Positions 50,598 to 50,813 of a stretch of 50,813 nucleotides of DNA are shown in pieces. Made by a program: the position numbers and the translations under genes. Location of the stretch: NCBI GenBank assembly GCA_005502805.1, contig SCMY01000020.1:1-50813 (forward strand), given 5' to 3'. Position 1 is the first letter of the stretch, and each line of letters starts with the position of its first letter. The notes under the pieces are model-generated. The model was not told the DNA's origin. It saw only the letters and a list, made by a program, of their open reading frames with translations, and did not search any database. The stretch comes from Rhizobiales bacterium 2SD. Its GTDB lineage: Bacteria > Pseudomonadota > Alphaproteobacteria > Rhizobiales > Beijerinckiaceae.

Positions 50598-50709
50598 CGT
50601 TTAGATTCGATGTAAGGCCTTGGCTACCTAGCCGCAAGCATAGCGGTGCTGCTGACAGGCTCCGGCACGGGATCTTGGCAGGAAGCGGGCCCCGTTCCGG
50701 ATCGCCGCC

Positions 50710-50813
50710 ATGCCTGATACCGCGCTGCTCTGGCTGTTCTTCTGCTTCGTCTTCGGCATCATCATCGTGCCGGGCATGGACATGACCTTCGTGCTCGCCA
50801 ATGCGCTGGCGGG
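50710..50813 (+). CDS. LysE/RhtB-family exporter, N-terminal fragment at window end
   Basis: The first 34 residues of a membrane protein that runs off the window. A hydrophobic helix (LLWLFFCFVFGIIIVPGMDM) is followed by TFVLANAL, which matches the PGPDxxxVxxxxL start of LysE/RhtB amino-acid exporters, with Met in place of the second Pro-motif residue. It is divergent from irr, with about 110 bases between the two starts. Confidence 0.8.
   Translation, partial: MPDTALLWLFFCFVFGIIIVPGMDMTFVLANALA

Noticed and set aside
50598..50660. Possible iron control element (ICE or Fur box) upstream of irr
   Set aside because: Only a TTTAGATTCGATG fragment is present; the palindromic TTAGAA/TTCTAA form is missing.

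Overview
The window looks like a chromosomal segment of a high-GC alphaproteobacterium of the Hyphomicrobiales, plausibly Bosea or a close relative. This is inferred from gene content, not from a database search. The pointers are an Irr-type Fur regulator with a Cys-Pro heme motif, a NasS-NasT nitrate switch with its RNA target, a NDUFA9-like protein, a CtrA-type box and a palindromic intergenic repeat of the kind seen in this order. I see no insertion sequence, prophage, integrase or CRISPR array.

Layout. (1) 1-4200: the 3' part of an initiator tRNA with its terminator, an XRE regulator, a DUF1127 protein divergent from a MocR-type (GntR plus aminotransferase) regulator with twin operators, an intergenic repeat, and an MFS transporter. 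(2) 4379-9273: a cytochrome bo3 quinol oxidase operon, cyoABCD plus SURF1. (3) 9396-21697: a complete nitrate assimilation locus. nasT-nasS come first, then a sigma54-type promoter and an ANTAR-target leader RNA with an overlapping terminator. A nitrate ABC importer, a NADH-dehydrogenase-like flavoprotein, nitrate reductase NasA, a siroheme nitrite reductase and a flavoprotein carrying an Fe-S motif follow. (4) 21858-35102: a Wzx/Wzy-type extracellular polysaccharide cluster, almost all on the minus strand and tightly overlapping. It has an acyltransferase, GH5 hydrolase, methyltransferase, two GT4 enzymes, a polysaccharide deacetylase, a Wzy-like polymerase, Wzz, a divergent flippase, a GT2 and a GNAT-like protein. 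No priming transferase, Wza exporter or tyrosine kinase is present in the window. (5) 35404-44828: an aromatic or other cyclic-compound catabolic operon under a divergent LysR, with an extradiol-type VOC protein, a SnoaL-like protein, a FAH-family hydrolase, an FAD monooxygenase and a TRAP importer, followed by a second LysR and a MaoC-like hydratase. (6) 45478-50813: tRNA-Leu(CAG), NDUFA9-like protein, quinone oxidoreductase with divergent HxlR regulator, 2-hydroxyacid dehydrogenase, SH3 protein, irr, and the start of a LysE-type exporter.

How the parts work together. In the nitrate locus NasS is expected to hold NasT when nitrate is absent. When nitrate is present, free NasT binds the two leader hairpins and prevents the terminator, whose 5' arm overlaps the second hairpin. 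The encoded importer, nitrate reductase and nitrite reductase would then take nitrate to ammonium. Two separate pyridine-nucleotide flavoproteins are encoded, one probably for each reductase. The nitrite reductase and its flavoprotein neighbour share a similar N-terminal helix motif, which I regard as the most interesting protein-level observation. The polysaccharide and catabolic clusters are coherent but their chemical products or substrates cannot be read from sequence alone.
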